NCBI GenBank assembly: GCA_021654635.1
Contig: AP025179.1
Coordinates: 1,302,001-1,366,000 of the forward strand
From: Mycobacterium kiyosense
GTDB lineage: Bacteria; Actinomycetota; Actinomycetes; Mycobacteriales; Mycobacteriaceae
Direction: 5' to 3'
Length of the DNA stretch: 64,000 bases
Positions 38,515 to 48,758 of the stretch are shown piece by piece (position 1 is the first letter of the stretch; every line of letters starts with the position of its first letter). Below the pieces are notes generated by a model, which ran no database searches, had not been told where the DNA came from, and saw only the letters and a program-made list of their open reading frames with translations. A program made the translations under genes and the position numbers.

Positions 38515-39995
38515 TCAGTTTATGCACTCGGGGTTGTCCGAGCCCGCGGTGAGGATGGGCGACGGGGCGGGGGCGGTCGAATTGGCGGCCCCCACGGTGG
38601 AGGCGCGCACCTGCGTAGCCGTGCCGCCGCCGTCGAGCCCCGATCCCGGGCCGGTGTAGTCGTTGGCCAGCACCACCCGCACCGATCCGGCCGGTATCGA
38701 CGAGTCGGCGACGACGGGCAGGCCGCCGAGTTGCTTGGCCACTTCCTGGGCGCCCAGGTCGTCGGCCTTGGGCGCGCGCACCTGGCTGTTCTTGACGTGG
38801 CTGCCGTCGTTGTTGCCGACCGTGCCGGCGGTGAACCCCTTGGCGGTCAACACGTCGGACACCGCCGAGGCGAGTCCGTTGATGTCGGTGTCGTTGACCA
38901 CGTTGGCGGTGGTCTTGCCGGGCGCGTAGGCCAGCTCCTCGGTGTGTCCCTGGTCCTGCTCGTGCAGCAGACCCAGAACCCACTCCTGCACCTGGTGCGG
39001 ATCCACCCGCACCACGCTCTGCATGCCGTCGTCACTCCAGCCGGCGCCGTCGAGCACCGGGATGGTGGCGAACGCGACCTTGCCGCCGGCCAGGCTCTGC
39101 AACTGGCGGACGAAGTCCATGATGTCCCAGCCCGACGAGATCACCACCGAGCGCTGTACGGCCTGTTCCAGGCGCTTGAGCGTGGCCGGGCTGGACAGCG
39201 TCTTGCCCGAGATCACCCGGTGGGCCAGCGAGGCCATCACCACTTGCTGTCGCACCACCCGGTCCAGGTCGCCGCGCGGCAGTTCGTGCCGTTGCCGCAC
39301 GAAGCTGAGCGCTTGCGGGCCGTTGAGCTTCTGCCGGCCGGCCGGGAAGTCGGCACCTGAAAGCGGTTCGAACACAGCATCTTTGAGGCACACGTCGACG
39401 CCGCCGAGGGCGTCGGCGATCAGTGCGAAGCCCAGCAGGCCGATCTCGGCGTAATGGTCGACGGTGACGCCGGTGAGGTCGGCCACCGTCTTGATCAATG
39501 CCGTGCGCCCGGCTTCGGTGCCGGCCGCGGCGGCCTCGGCGGCCGAGGCGCCGGCTTTGACCAGGCTGGTCCGCTTGGCTTCGCGGGTCTGCCCATAGAC
39601 GCCGTTGATCTTGGTCTTGCCCAGGCCGGGCGCCTGCACGTAGGAGTCGCGGGGGGATCGAGATCGCGGTTGCCGACTTCCCGTTGTTGGGGATGCGGAC
39701 CAGGATGATGGTGTCGGTGTTGGTGGCCTCTTCGTCGCCGGCGCGCAAGGTGGCCAGTTCCTCGGGGGGTCAGCGCGTTGCCGTGTGCGTCGGTCCGGCT
39801 GTCCAGGCCCACCAGCAGGATGTCGATCGCGCCGTCGTCGGCGCCGCCTCCCAGCGAGGGCGACGACATGTGGAAGATGCCGTCTTCGAAAGATCTGACG
39901 TTGCTCCAGGCCACGCCGGTGCCGATCACCACGGTCACCGCCAGGGCGGTGCAAATCACACGCATCACACGAGCCACACTTTGCGCAGGCATCAC
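38515..39995 (-). CDS. LytR-CpsA-Psr family cell-wall ligase (Rv3267-like), two frame breaks
   Basis: LCP phosphotransferase of the Rv3267 group, thought to attach arabinogalactan to peptidoglycan. A membrane helix (VICTALAVTVVIGTGVAWS) near residues 13-31 is followed by the LCP domain (DILLVGLDSRTD, ISIPRDSYV, KINGVYG, DRVVRQQ) and a LytR_C domain. One-base gains in runs of six (GGGGGG at 39764-39769 and 39651-39656 on the plus strand) break the frame. Removing one base in each gives continuous sequence of about 492 residues. The start GTG 39995 or ATG 39992 fits. The downstream Rv3268-like gene is 7 bp away. Confidence 0.88.
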
Positions 39996-40058
39996 TGTAG
40001 GTTACTTGCGCAACATCCGGTTTCCGGGTAGCCCGCATCGGCGTGCCAGACTCGAACC

Positions 40059-40967
40059 ATGGCAGGCAGGCTTGTGATCACCGGTGCGGGCGGGCAGTTG
40101 GGCAGCCTGTTGGCCGCGCAAGCCACCCGATCCGGCCGCGACGTGCTGGCCGCCGCCTCGTCGCAATGGGACGTCACCGACCCGGCGGCGGCCGCGCGGA
40201 ATATCCAGGCCGGCGACACCGTGATCAACTGCGCGGCCTACACCGACGTCGACGGCGCCGAGACCGACGAGGCCCGCGCGTATGCCGTCAACGCCGCCGG
40301 CCCGGAGCACCTGGCGCGCGCCTGCGCACGGGTCGGAGCCGAGCTCATCCACGTCTCCACCGACTACGTGTTCGACGGCGACTTCGGGGATGCACCGCCG
40401 CGCCCCTACGAGCCCGGCGACCGAACCGCGCCGCAGGGCGTCTACGCACGCAGCAAGCTGGCCGGCGAGCAGGCGGTTCATGCCGCGCTGCCGGATGCCG
40501 TCGTGGTGCGCACCGCCTGGGTGTACACCGGCGGCGTCGAGCGCGGCGACTTCGTGGCGGTGATGCAGCGACTGGCCGCCGGCGCCGGTCCGATCCGGGT
40601 GGTCGACGACCAGACCGGCTCGCCCACCTATGCCGCCGACCTGGCCGCGGCGCTGCTGGAGCTGGCCGACAGCTTGCCAACGAAAGATGTCCGCGGACGC
40701 ATCTTCCACGCCGCCAACGAGGGTGCGGTGTCCCGCTTCGAGCAGGCCCGTGCGGTGTTCGAGGAAAGCGGCGCCGACCCGCACCGGGTCAACCCGTGCG
40801 GCACCGACGAATTCCCGCGCCCGGCGGCGCGGCCCGGCTATTCGGCGCTGTCGAACCGGGAATGGATCGCGGCGGGGTTGACACCGTTACGGCCCTGGCG
40901 CAGTGCACTTACCGACGCACTCGCCGCGGCCGGCGCCGATCGACCGTTACCCTCTACGCGTGACTGA
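40059..40967 (+). CDS. rmlD: RmlD, dTDP-4-dehydrorhamnose reductase
   Basis: A 302-residue short-chain dehydrogenase making dTDP-L-rhamnose in the last step. The NAD(P)H motif is VITGAGGQLGSLL, then NCAAYTDVDGAE, STDYVFDGDF, and catalytic Tyr/Lys in GVYARSKLAGE (Y-x-x-x-K). Rhamnose is the linker sugar between arabinogalactan and peptidoglycan, and the next gene (wbbL) uses the product. Its end overlaps wbbL by 8 bp. This matches Rv3266c-Rv3265c-Rv3264c. Confidence 0.95.
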   Translation: MAGRLVITGAGGQLGSLLAAQATRSGRDVLAAASSQWDVTDPAAAARNIQAGDTVINCAAYTDVDGAETDEARAYAVNAAGPEHLARACARVGAELIHVSTDYVFDGDFGDAPPRPYEPGDRTAPQGVYARSKLAGEQAVHAALPDAVVVRTAWVYTGGVERGDFVAVMQRLAAGAGPIRVVDDQTGSPTYAADLAAALLELADSLPTKDVRGRIFHAANEGAVSRFEQARAVFEESGADPHRVNPCGTDEFPRPAARPGYSALSNREWIAAGLTPLRPWRSALTDALAAAGADRPLPSTRD

Positions 40968-41880
40968 CGTTCTGCCGGTGGTGGCGGTGACCTATTCGCC
41001 GGGTCCGCACCTGGAGCGGTTCCTGGCGTCGTTGTCGCTCGCCACCGAACGTCCCGTCAGCGTGCTGCTGGCCGACAACGGCTCCACCGACGGCACCCCG
41101 CAGGCCGCCGTGATGCGCTATCCGAACGTGCGGTTGATGCCCACCGGCTCCAACCTCGGCTACGGGACGGCGGTCAACCGCACCGTCGCCAAGCTGGCGC
41201 AGCGCGACGAAAACTGGGTCGAGGACTGGGTGATCGTGGCCAACCCGGACGTGCAATGGGGCCCGGGCAGCATCGACGCCCTGCTGGAGGCCGCCACCCG
41301 GTGGCCGCAAGCGGGCGCGCTGGGGCCGCTGATCCGGGATCCGGACGGGTCGGTGTACCCGTCGGCCCGTCACCTGCCGAGCCTGATCCGCGGCGGCATG
41401 CATGCGCTGCTGGGGCCGGTCTGGCCGCGCAACCGTTGGACCAAGGCCTACCGGCAGGAGCACCTGGAGCCCAGCGAGCGTCCGGTGGGCTGGTTGTCGG
41501 GCTCCTGCCTGCTGGTCCGCCGGGCCGCGTTCGAGCAGGTGGGTGGTTTCGACGAGCGCTACTTCATGTACATGGAGGACGTCGACCTCGGCGACCGGCT
41601 GGGCAAGGCCGGCTGGCAGTCCGTCTACGTGCCGTCGGCGGAGGTGCTGCACCACAAGGGCCACTCGACCGGCCGCGACCCGGCCAGTCACCTGGCCGCG
41701 CACCACCGCAGTACCTATATCTTTCTGGCCGACCGCCATTCCGGCTGGTGGCGGGCCCCGTTGCGGTGGACGTTGCGCGCTTCGCTGGCGCTGCGCTCGC
41801 GGGTGATGGTGCGCAGCGCGCTGCGCAGGTCCCGTAAGTCGCTGCGGCAGGAGTTGAAGATGGCAGAAGGGCGGCGCTGA
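40960..41880 (+). CDS. wbbL: WbbL, rhamnosyltransferase for the arabinogalactan linker
   Basis: A 306-residue GT2-family glycosyltransferase from GTG 40960, which overlaps rmlD. It has the nucleotide-sugar fold (VVAVTYSPGPHLERFLASLS, LLADNGSTDGTP), metal-site-like WVIVANPDVQWG, and the acceptor region WLSGSCLLVRRAAFEQVGGFDERYFMYMEDVDLGDRL. It adds L-rhamnose from dTDP-rhamnose to GlcNAc-PP-decaprenol on the inner membrane face, an essential step. An in-frame ATG at 40903 lies inside rmlD and is unlikely. Confidence 0.94.
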   Translation: MTDVLPVVAVTYSPGPHLERFLASLSLATERPVSVLLADNGSTDGTPQAAVMRYPNVRLMPTGSNLGYGTAVNRTVAKLAQRDENWVEDWVIVANPDVQWGPGSIDALLEAATRWPQAGALGPLIRDPDGSVYPSARHLPSLIRGGMHALLGPVWPRNRWTKAYRQEHLEPSERPVGWLSGSCLLVRRAAFEQVGGFDERYFMYMEDVDLGDRLGKAGWQSVYVPSAEVLHHKGHSTGRDPASHLAAHHRSTYIFLADRHSGWWRAPLRWTLRASLALRSRVMVRSALRRSRKSLRQELKMAEGRR

Positions 41881-41881
41881 G

Positions 41882-42961
41882 GTGGCAACCCACGAAGTCG
41901 ACGCGGTGGTCCTGGTCGGCGGCAAAGGAACCCGGCTGCGTCCGCTGACGCTGTCCGCGCCCAAGCCGATGTTGCCGACGGCGGGGCTGCCGTTCTTGAC
42001 CCATCTGCTGTCGCGGATCGCCGCCGCGGGCATCGAGCACGTGGTGCTGGGCACGTCGTACCGGGCGGAGGTGTTCGAGGCCGAGTTCGGCGACGGGTCC
42101 AAGCTCGGCCTGCAGATCGAATATGTGACCGAGGAGAAGCCGCTGGGCACCGGCGGCGGCATCGCCAACGTGGCGGGCAAGCTGCGCCACGACACCGTGA
42201 TGGTGTTCAACGGCGACGTGCTCTCCGGGGCGGACCTGGGCCAGCTGCTCGATTTCCATCGCGACCGCCAGGCCGACGTCACGCTGCACCTGGTGCGGGT
42301 GAGTGACCCGCGGGCGTTCGGCTGCGTGCCCACCGACAGCGAGGGCCGGGTCACCGCGTTTCTGGAGAAGACGCAGGATCCGCCGACCGACCAGATCAAC
42401 GCCGGCTGCTACGTCTTCGCCCGCGACATCATCGACCGGATCCCGCGCGGGCGTGAGGTCTCCGTCGAGCGGGAGGTGTTCCCGGCGCTGCTGTCGGACC
42501 CGACGGTGAAGGTCTGCGGGTACGTCGACGCGACGTATTGGCGCGACATGGGCACACCCGAGGACTTCGTGCGCGGATCGGCGGATCTGGTCCGGGGGAT
42601 CGCGCCGTCACCGGCGCTGCACGGTCACCGGGGTGAGCAATTGGTGCACGACGGCGCCGCGGTGGCGCCGGGTGCGCTGCTGATCGGTGGCACCGTCGTC
42701 GGCCGCGGCGCCGAGATCGGGCCCGGGGTGCGGCTGGACGGGGCGGTGATCTTCGACGGCGTCAAGGTCGAGGCGGGCAGCGTGATCGAACGCTCGATCA
42801 TCGGCTTCGGCGCCCGGATCGGTCCGCGGGCGCTGATCCGCGACGGCGTGATCGGCGACGGCGCCGACATCGGCGCCCGCTGCGAACTGCTGCGCGGCGC
42901 CCGGGTGTGGCCGGGGGTCTCGATTCCCGACGGCGGCATCCGCTACTCCTCGGATGTCTGA
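41882..42961 (+). CDS. manB: Mannose-1-phosphate guanylyltransferase-like nucleotidyltransferase (Rv3264c-like)
   Basis: A 359-residue protein from GTG 41882, directly after wbbL. The nucleotidyltransferase domain has LVGGKGTRLRPLTLSAPKPMLP and VFNGDVLS, with metal/substrate parts at EKPLGTGGGIA. A left-handed beta-helix of hexapeptide repeats follows (GGTVVGRGAEIGPGVRLDG..., residues 260-350). M. tuberculosis Rv3264c makes GDP-mannose, the donor for PIM, LAM and glycoprotein mannosylation. Names in use include manB, manC and rmlA2. The 3' end overlaps the convergent Nudix gene by 19 bp. Confidence 0.92.
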   Translation: MATHEVDAVVLVGGKGTRLRPLTLSAPKPMLPTAGLPFLTHLLSRIAAAGIEHVVLGTSYRAEVFEAEFGDGSKLGLQIEYVTEEKPLGTGGGIANVAGKLRHDTVMVFNGDVLSGADLGQLLDFHRDRQADVTLHLVRVSDPRAFGCVPTDSEGRVTAFLEKTQDPPTDQINAGCYVFARDIIDRIPRGREVSVEREVFPALLSDPTVKVCGYVDATYWRDMGTPEDFVRGSADLVRGIAPSPALHGHRGEQLVHDGAAVAPGALLIGGTVVGRGAEIGPGVRLDGAVIFDGVKVEAGSVIERSIIGFGARIGPRALIRDGVIGDGADIGARCELLRGARVWPGVSIPDGGIRYSSDV

Positions 42962-43488
42962 ACCGCCCGCCGCACCAGGTGCTCCAGCGCGTGGTCGGTG
43001 CCCTCGGGTAGCGCCCCGGCCGGCCACCAGCGCAGGTCGTCGGACTCGTCGCTGATCGCGATCTGTGCGCCGGCCGGGGCGTGCGCGACGAACTGCAGAT
43101 CCAGATGCCGGGTCGGTACGCCCAGCGAGCAGGTCAGCGCATGGACGTGCACGGCAACCAGTCCCGGGTTCAGCCGCAGGTCGGGGATGCCGGATTCCTC
43201 GACGGCCTCGCGCAGCGCGGCGGCCAGGATGTCGGCGTCCTCGTCCTCGCAGTGCCCGCCCAGCTGGACCCAGCGGCGCAGTCGCGGGTGCAGGGTGAGC
43301 AGCACCCGCTCGCCCCGGTGGTCGAGCACCAGGGTCGAGGCGGTGATGTGGCCCGGTTCGCAGGCCCGGCGGCAGGCGTCGTCGCGGGCCAGCACGAAGC
43401 CCAGCACCGCCTGGCGCAACGCGTCCTGGCCGGCATCCGGCGCCTGCCATTCGGACAGCAGCGCGATCACCGATTCCCGCAGCGTCAT
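42943..43488 (-). CDS. Nudix hydrolase
   Basis: A 181-residue Nudix protein from ATG 43488. The Nudix box GGHCEDEDADILAAALREAVEESG (residues about 80-103) has the family pattern G-x5-E-x7-REAxEE, so metal binding and catalysis look intact. The substrate cannot be predicted. Its ATG overlaps the methyltransferase stop (ATGA), so it is co-translated with that gene and fbiA-fbiB. The fragments TLHPRLRRWVQLGGH and FVAHAPAG are typical of a mycobacterial Nudix subgroup. Confidence 0.93.
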   Translation of the reverse strand: MTLRESVIALLSEWQAPDAGQDALRQAVLGFVLARDDACRRACEPGHITASTLVLDHRGERVLLTLHPRLRRWVQLGGHCEDEDADILAAALREAVEESGIPDLRLNPGLVAVHVHALTCSLGVPTRHLDLQFVAHAPAGAQIAISDESDDLRWWPAGALPEGTDHALEHLVRRAVQTSEE

Positions 43489-45065
43489 CGGCCCCTCCGT
43501 CCGATGCGACGGTCGCGCAGGGCGATCCACGCTGCGCGGCAGTCCGCCACCACCGCCGGCGACAGGCCCAACCCCTCGATCAGCACCCGGCGGTCCACCA
43601 GGTCCAGCGCCTTCTCGATCTCGTTGGCCCGCAACAGCAGATCGACGTCGTCGGCCAGGCCGGAACCGGCATACCCGGGTGGCGGGACGGGCAGCCGTTC
43701 GGCCTCGCCGGGTTCGAGTTCCAGGATGCCGCCGCCGTAACTGCGGCCCATGGTCTCGGCGAAGGCGAACGTCGCACTGTTGTGGAACGCCGCGGCCAGC
43801 GCCGTGGGGGTCCACGCCCGGGACGACCCGCACCCGGTGCACGGTGTCGGTGCTGGTCGCCGCGGCCGCGTTGACGGTCAGCCGGGGCGCCTGATGAATC
43901 TGGCGCAACAGGAACAGATCGGGGTTCCACAGCGACGGGGTGGTCCACCACGGCTTGCGCAGCGAGCACTTGTAGCCCAGGTGGACGCCGGCGGCCTCGC
44001 CGGCCTCGATGTGCGCGACCAGCGCGGTGTCGGCGGGTTGCGCCGGGGCGTTCAGCAGCCAGGTCCGCTGCCCGTTGGCGACATCGCCACTGCGACAGTC
44101 GATGTCGTAGTGCAGACCGGACAGCTGCGCGCGCTGCGCGAGACCAGCGGGACACAGTGGTGGGTCAGCCCGAGTTCGCGGGCCTGGGCGTCGGTGAAGG
44201 TGAAGAAGCTGTTGCGGCCCGTCACGATGCCCACGTCCACTTCGGCGACCCGGCCCAGCCGGGTCAAGGCCGGGCTGCACGCGAGGTCGCGCAGCGTCCG
44301 GATCGCCGCCGGGTCCAGGAAGTACTTGGTCCACTTCTCGGTGTCGTGCAGCAGCGCGGGAGCCGCCGGTACGCCCAGATCGGCGGCGGCCAGTGCGTCC
44401 GAGTCGGACAGCTCGACGGTGCGGATGTGCGCCGGCCCGGCGCCGACGACCCCGCAGAACAGCACCACCTCCTGCAGCGCGCCGGCGAAAACGAGCCGGC
44501 GGAAGCTGACCAGGGTGATCTCCCGATACCGGCGCACCAGGAAGTCGCGTAGCTGCGCGGCGTAGCCGACCTGCAGCAGCTCGGCGGGCAGCACCAACCC
44601 CACCCGGCCGCCGTCGCGGACCAGGGCGGTGGCGGCCACCACGAACGGCACCCACGCGTTGGTCAGCTTGGTGGGCCGCAGCCCCTGACGACACATGAAT
44701 TGCAAGGCGGCCGCCCGTTGATCGGTGGGCCAGTTGCCGAACCGGATGTAGGGCGGGTTGCCGGCGACGCCGTCCCAGCCGGCACCCGGCATCGTTGCGG
44801 ACCAGGCGAACAGGTCGGCGTCGTCGACGGGTGCGAACTGCCGTGCCTTGGCCGCCTCCTCGGCGACGAGTTCCACGCCGTGGGCCTGCTCGGTGAGCGC
44901 GGCGAGCTCGCGCAGGATCCGGCCGTCGCCGCAGGAGGGCTCCAGCACCCGGGGCCCCGCCTGCACCACCCATCCGGCCAGGAATCGGGCGATCGGCTCC
45001 GGGGTGTAGTAGCCGCCGCGCACCTTGTCGGGCGAGGCCGGGGTCTTCCCGGCGAACGTCCTCAT
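43485..45065 (-). CDS. N6-adenine-type DNA methyltransferase (Rv3263-like), two frame breaks
   Basis: Class I SAM-dependent DNA methyltransferase. ATG 45065 overlaps the fbiB stop. It shows [22 protein letters not shown] motif [12 protein letters not shown], and catalytic NPPY in [13 protein letters not shown], typical of N6-adenine enzymes. The frame breaks near 44126-44133 (one base lost or two gained) and at about 43816 (one extra G on the coding strand). Corrected, the protein runs about 526 residues to DRRIGRRGR at 43485. No restriction nuclease is nearby, so it looks like an orphan methylase, as Rv3263. Whether the breaks are real needs resequencing. Confidence 0.85.
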
Positions 45066-46429
45066 CTGCGGATCAGCAGGTCCGCTGCGTCGACCGGCTC
45101 CCGCAGCCCGGCCGGCTCGGCGGGGTAGCCGATCGCCACGGCGCCCAGCGGTTCCCAGTCGGCGGGCAGTCCCAACTCGTCGCGGACCAGGTCGGCGGCG
45201 AAGATCGTCGACCCGATCCAGCAACTGCCCACCCCGCGCACCGCCAGCGCGACCAGCAGGGCCTGTACGGCAGCACCCACCGCGACGGTGAACATGGTGT
45301 GCTCGGCGGCGGTGCGCGCCGCGTCCGGGTAGTGGTGCGCGCCGTCGGGGACCAGGAAGGGTATGACGACTTCGGTTGCGTCGTAAAGGATTCGGCCGCG
45401 GGCGACGCGGCGCTCGACAGCATCGGCGGGTCGGCCGTCGGCACGCAGGTCGCGGCGCCACTGGTCTTTCATCCGGTCCAGCAGCCGGGTGCGGGTCTGC
45501 TCGGACTGCACCCAGACGAACCGCACCGGCCGGGTGTGGTGCGGGGCCGGCGCGGTGAGTGCTTCGGCGACGGCGGCCTCGACGAGCTCGGGCGGTACCG
45601 GCTGGGTGCTGAACCGCCGCACGGATCGTCGGGTCAACTGGGCTTGGCGCCGGCCCAGGTCCAGTGCCTCGGCGGTGCCGAGCCAGAACAGGTCCTCGGT
45701 GCCGGGGCGTACCAGATCCCGGGCCGTGGAGCCGTCGTCGGTCGGCTCGAGTCCGCGCACCACGGCGACCGGCATCGCGGTCAGCTTGCCCTTGACCAGG
45801 TCGGCCGCGGCGGCGACTTCGTCGGCGATGGCGATCTCGGTGACCACCAGGTCGTTGCCGTGCCGGTCCACCGCGCCGGAATAGTTGTGCAGCACAGCCA
45901 GACCCGCGCTGCCGACGGCGGCGTCGATCTGACCGTTGCGCCAGGCCCGGCCCATGGTGTCGGTGATGACCACGGCAACCTCGACGCCGAGCCGCTCCCG
46001 CAGGGCCGACCGCAGGGTCGCGGCGCTGCCGTCCGGGTCCACCGGCAGTAACGCCAATTCCTTACGCCCGACGTTGGATCCGTCCACCCCGGCCGCGGCC
46101 TGCACCAGACCGAGCCGGTTCTCGGTGATCAAGGTGCGCTCCTTGCGGGCCAGGACGCGTACCGCCTCGTCGTCGACCAGCTTGCGGCGCAACGCGTCTC
46201 GGCGCTCCGGATCCGACGGTGCCGGCACCAGCCGGCCTTCGCACTTGGACACCACCTTGCTGGTGACCACCACCACGTCGCCGTCACGCAGCCAGGGTGC
46301 GGCGGCGGACACGGCAGCAGCCAGGTCGTCGCCCGGCCGGAACTCGGGAAGCCCGGCGACGGGCAGGATTTCGATCGCGGCAGCGGTTCCGTGTTCGCCC
46401 GTCGGCGGCAGGGCCGGGTGCCCGTTCAC
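45062..46429 (-). CDS. fbiB: FbiB, coenzyme F420:L-glutamate ligase
   Basis: A 455-residue bifunctional F420 enzyme, close to M. tuberculosis FbiB (448). The N-terminal CofE-like ligase domain (residues about 12-255) has [16 protein letters not shown], and [15 protein letters not shown]. The C-terminal domain (about 265-455) is of the FMN-dependent nitroreductase fold ([21 protein letters not shown]). It adds glutamates to F420-0 and reduces the precursor. GTG 46429 overlaps the fbiA stop by 4 bp, and the 3' end overlaps the methyltransferase start. Confidence 0.95.
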   Translation of the reverse strand: MNGHPALPPTGEHGTAAAIEILPVAGLPEFRPGDDLAAAVSAAAPWLRDGDVVVVTSKVVSKCEGRLVPAPSDPERRDALRRKLVDDEAVRVLARKERTLITENRLGLVQAAAGVDGSNVGRKELALLPVDPDGSAATLRSALRERLGVEVAVVITDTMGRAWRNGQIDAAVGSAGLAVLHNYSGAVDRHGNDLVVTEIAIADEVAAAADLVKGKLTAMPVAVVRGLEPTDDGSTARDLVRPGTEDLFWLGTAEALDLGRRQAQLTRRSVRRFSTQPVPPELVEAAVAEALTAPAPHHTRPVRFVWVQSEQTRTRLLDRMKDQWRRDLRADGRPADAVERRVARGRILYDATEVVIPFLVPDGAHHYPDAARTAAEHTMFTVAVGAAVQALLVALAVRGVGSCWIGSTIFAADLVRDELGLPADWEPLGAVAIGYPAEPAGLREPVDAADLLIRR

Positions 46430-47425
46430 CCGGTCACGCCCGCAATCTCGAGGCCGGCGCGCACCATCTCGGCCGTCGCGGCCGGATCGGTCATCAGCAG
46501 CGGGACGGAACGTGTCGTCACGCCGTCGATCTCGGCGTGGTCGCCGTCGTGGACCAGCCAGTAGTCCAGGATCCCGGTGCCGCTGCGGGCGCCGTAGTGC
46601 TGGCCGACGGCTTGGGCGGTGGACTGGACCCCGATCACCGTCAGGCAGGCATCGGCCATGCCGCGCAACGGCTTTCCGCCGATGATGGGGGAGTAGCCGA
46701 CGACGGGGGCCGGGGCCGCTCGCAGCGCGGCCCGGATGCCGGGCACGGCCAGGATGGCGCCGACGCTGACCACCGGATTGGACGGCGCCAGCATGACGAC
46801 GTCGGCGTCGGCGATTGCGGCCAGAGCTTCGGTTGTGGCGCTTGCTTTTTCGGCCCCGACGAAAGCGAAGCTGTGGGTGGGCACCTGGGCGCGGTACCGT
46901 ACCCACCACTCCTGGAAGTGGATCGCCCGCCGCGTCGCGGAGGCTGGGTCGCAGTCCGGGTCGGTGATCACCACGTGCGTCTCGCAACGGTCGTCGCTGG
47001 CGGGCAGCAACCGTGCGCCGGGTTGCCAGCGGTCGCACAGTGCCGCGGTGATCTGGGTGAGCGGGTAGCCGGCGTTGAGCATCTGGGTGCGCACCAGGTG
47101 CGTGGCCAGATCGCGGTCGCCGAGGCCGAACCAGTCGGGCTGCACGCCGTAGCGCGCGAGTTCCTCCTTGGCATGCCAGGTTTCGTCACGGTGACCCCAG
47201 CCGCGCTCCGGGTCGACGCCGCCGCCCAGGGTGTACATGCAGGTGTCCAGGTCCGGGCAGATGCGCACCCCGTGGATCCAGGCATCGTCGCCGACGTTGA
47301 CCACGGCACTCAATTCGTGGCCGGTGTCCCTGGATTGAGCAAACCCTCCGAGTCCGAGCAGATGCTGCACCCCGAGTAGGAATCGGGCGCCCCCCGACGC
47401 CGCCGACCAGAACGGTGACCTTCAC
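46426..47425 (-). CDS. fbiA: FbiA, F420 phospholactate/enolpyruvyl transferase, frameshift near the start
   Basis: FbiA transfers the phospho-enolpyruvyl moiety to the deazaflavin FO, making (dehydro-)F420-0. The start GTG 47425 encodes [12 protein letters not shown]. At CCCCCC 47390-47395 one extra base breaks the frame; removing it gives [20 protein letters not shown] and continues through [46 protein letters not shown] and [15 protein letters not shown]. The corrected length is 332 residues, against 331 in M. tuberculosis. As written, an ATG at 47370 inside the domain would be the only start. It is divergent from whiB2. Confidence 0.93.
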
Positions 47426-47749
47426 ACCGCAGGACAGTACCCGGGTGCGTGTGGCATGGTGGTTTCGGTAACCGCTGTGGCGCAAGGGACTTGTGATGAA
47501 TCTGTGGCCGACACGCCGCGGCCCGACCGCAACAGAATCGCCGAAATTCGATCACGAGATGGTATGGAAATGCGCCGAAGTGCTTGACCAAGATCGCCGA
47601 CCCGTGTCTAATCACATCAGTGTCATTTCCCGGTTGGCCGGCCGGTTCCGGTGTCGCAGACCGAGATTCGATCACTTGTTCGAATTGGGTATCTGTACAT
47701 CAAAACAGTGGGAAACCATTTCATTCTCAATCAGTGAGGAGGCGGAGGC
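47426..47749. other. 324-bp intergenic region between fbiA and whiB2
   Basis: Divergent promoter region with no supported gene. It is AT-richer than its surroundings in 47560-47730, as expected for a promoter and long leader of whiB2. I found no SigF-type promoter, clear riboswitch fold or recognisable operator. An ORF at 47493-47777 has no family resemblance and unusual composition. Confidence 0.5.
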
Positions 47750-48133
47750 ATGTCCTATGAGTACCTTCGGGGCGTAATGGGAAGCGCACCGCACGCCGTT
47801 CCGGGTTCGGCTGTGACGTCTTTGCCGATGCCGACGGCACCTGTCCGCCCTCATCTGAGTGTGGTTCCAGACGCGCCGGCCGCGTTCGAGCCGGAGCCGC
47901 TGGAGGAAGTGCCCGCCGATCAGTGGCAGGACAAGGCGCTGTGCGCGCAGACCGACCCGGAGGCCTTCTTCCCGGAGAAGGGCGGCTCCACCCGCGAGGC
48001 CAAGAAGATCTGCCTCGGCTGCGAGGTCAGGCACGAGTGCCTCGAGTATGCGCTGGCTCACGACGAGCGCTTCGGTATCTGGGGCGGTCTGTCGGAACGC
48101 GAACGCCGGCGCCTCAAGCGCGGAGTTATCTAG
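47750..48133 (+). CDS. whiB2: WhiB2/WhmD, iron-sulfur regulator of septation
   Basis: A 127-residue Wbl protein. Four cluster-binding Cys are present: LCAQ, then CLGC and HECL (C-x(n)-C-x2-C-x5-C), followed by the GIWGGL turn and basic RERRRLKRG DNA-binding tail. WhiB2/WhmD is needed for septum formation and cell division. The start ATG 47750 has two strong sites ahead (GAGGAGG 47736-47742 and GGAGG 47744-47748). This longer N-terminus (MSYEYLRGVMG...) agrees with the M. smegmatis WhmD model rather than the 89-residue original annotation in M. tuberculosis. Confidence 0.95.
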   Translation: MSYEYLRGVMGSAPHAVPGSAVTSLPMPTAPVRPHLSVVPDAPAAFEPEPLEEVPADQWQDKALCAQTDPEAFFPEKGGSTREAKKICLGCEVRHECLEYALAHDERFGIWGGLSERERRRLKRGVI

Positions 48134-48147
48134 CCCGCCAACACAAG

Positions 48148-48669
48148 TCAGTCGTCGATCGTCGGGTCGATGACCGAGGGTTCCACGTCCAGATAGATGG
48201 CCACCTGGGCCACCAGTATCTCGTGCAGCAAGTCGCCGAGTTCGACGGTGTCTTTCGCCCGTCGCTCAATTGGCTTGCGAAACAGCACAATTCGTGCCCG
48301 CGTCGCGTTGCCGCGGACGTCCACTCCGGCCGGTATCAGCCGGGCCAGCGCGATCGGGCCGTCGGCGATCACCTCCGGTGGCCACTGCACGCTGTCGGGG
48401 TCTTTGGCCGCGATGCGCGGGATCTCGTCGACGGCGACGTCGAGCTCGGACACCCGGTCGCGCCAGCGCCGCTCGATGGGTTCGTAGGACTCGAGCACCG
48501 CCATGTCGAACCGCTCGGCGCGGCTGCGCCACCCGGGGACCGTCGGCGGCAGCAGCGGGCCGCGCGGATCGCGACCCCGGCGCCGGGACCGGTGCCGGGA
48601 TGACCCGGCCGCCCCGACCCAGGGTCGGCCGCTCCGGCCGCTGGGGCCGGAACCGCGGGAATCGCTCAC
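48148..48669 (-). CDS. Zincin-like family protein with degenerate zinc site (Rv3259-like)
   Basis: A 173-residue protein from GTG 48669; Rv3259 is about 139 residues, so a start further in is possible. The first 40 residues are Arg/Ser/Gly-rich. The core RGPLLPPTVPGWRSRAERFDMAVLESYEPIERRW... ends ELGDLLHEILVAQVAIYLD. In active metallopeptidases of this fold the last motif is HExxH; here it is HEILV, so the second His is missing and the enzyme is probably inactive as a protease. It converges with whiB2 (14 bp gap). Confidence 0.88.
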   Translation of the reverse strand: MSDSRGSGPSGRSGRPWVGAAGSSRHRSRRRGRDPRGPLLPPTVPGWRSRAERFDMAVLESYEPIERRWRDRVSELDVAVDEIPRIAAKDPDSVQWPPEVIADGPIALARLIPAGVDVRGNATRARIVLFRKPIERRAKDTVELGDLLHEILVAQVAIYLDVEPSVIDPTIDD

Positions 48670-48758
48670 GCGCCGATGGTAACGGTTGCACATCGTGCCC
48701 CGACGCGTTGCGCGTGTCCGGCGCTGCGGCGGCGGCGGCGCGCGATAGCCTTTCGATC

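Noticed and set aside
47471-47500. GGTTT upstream of whiB2 as a SigF -35 element
   Set aside because: No GGGTA element at the right distance.
47493-47777. 94-residue ORF before whiB2
   Set aside because: It overlaps the whiB2 start, has unusual codon use and resembles no family; the region is better read as promoter and leader.
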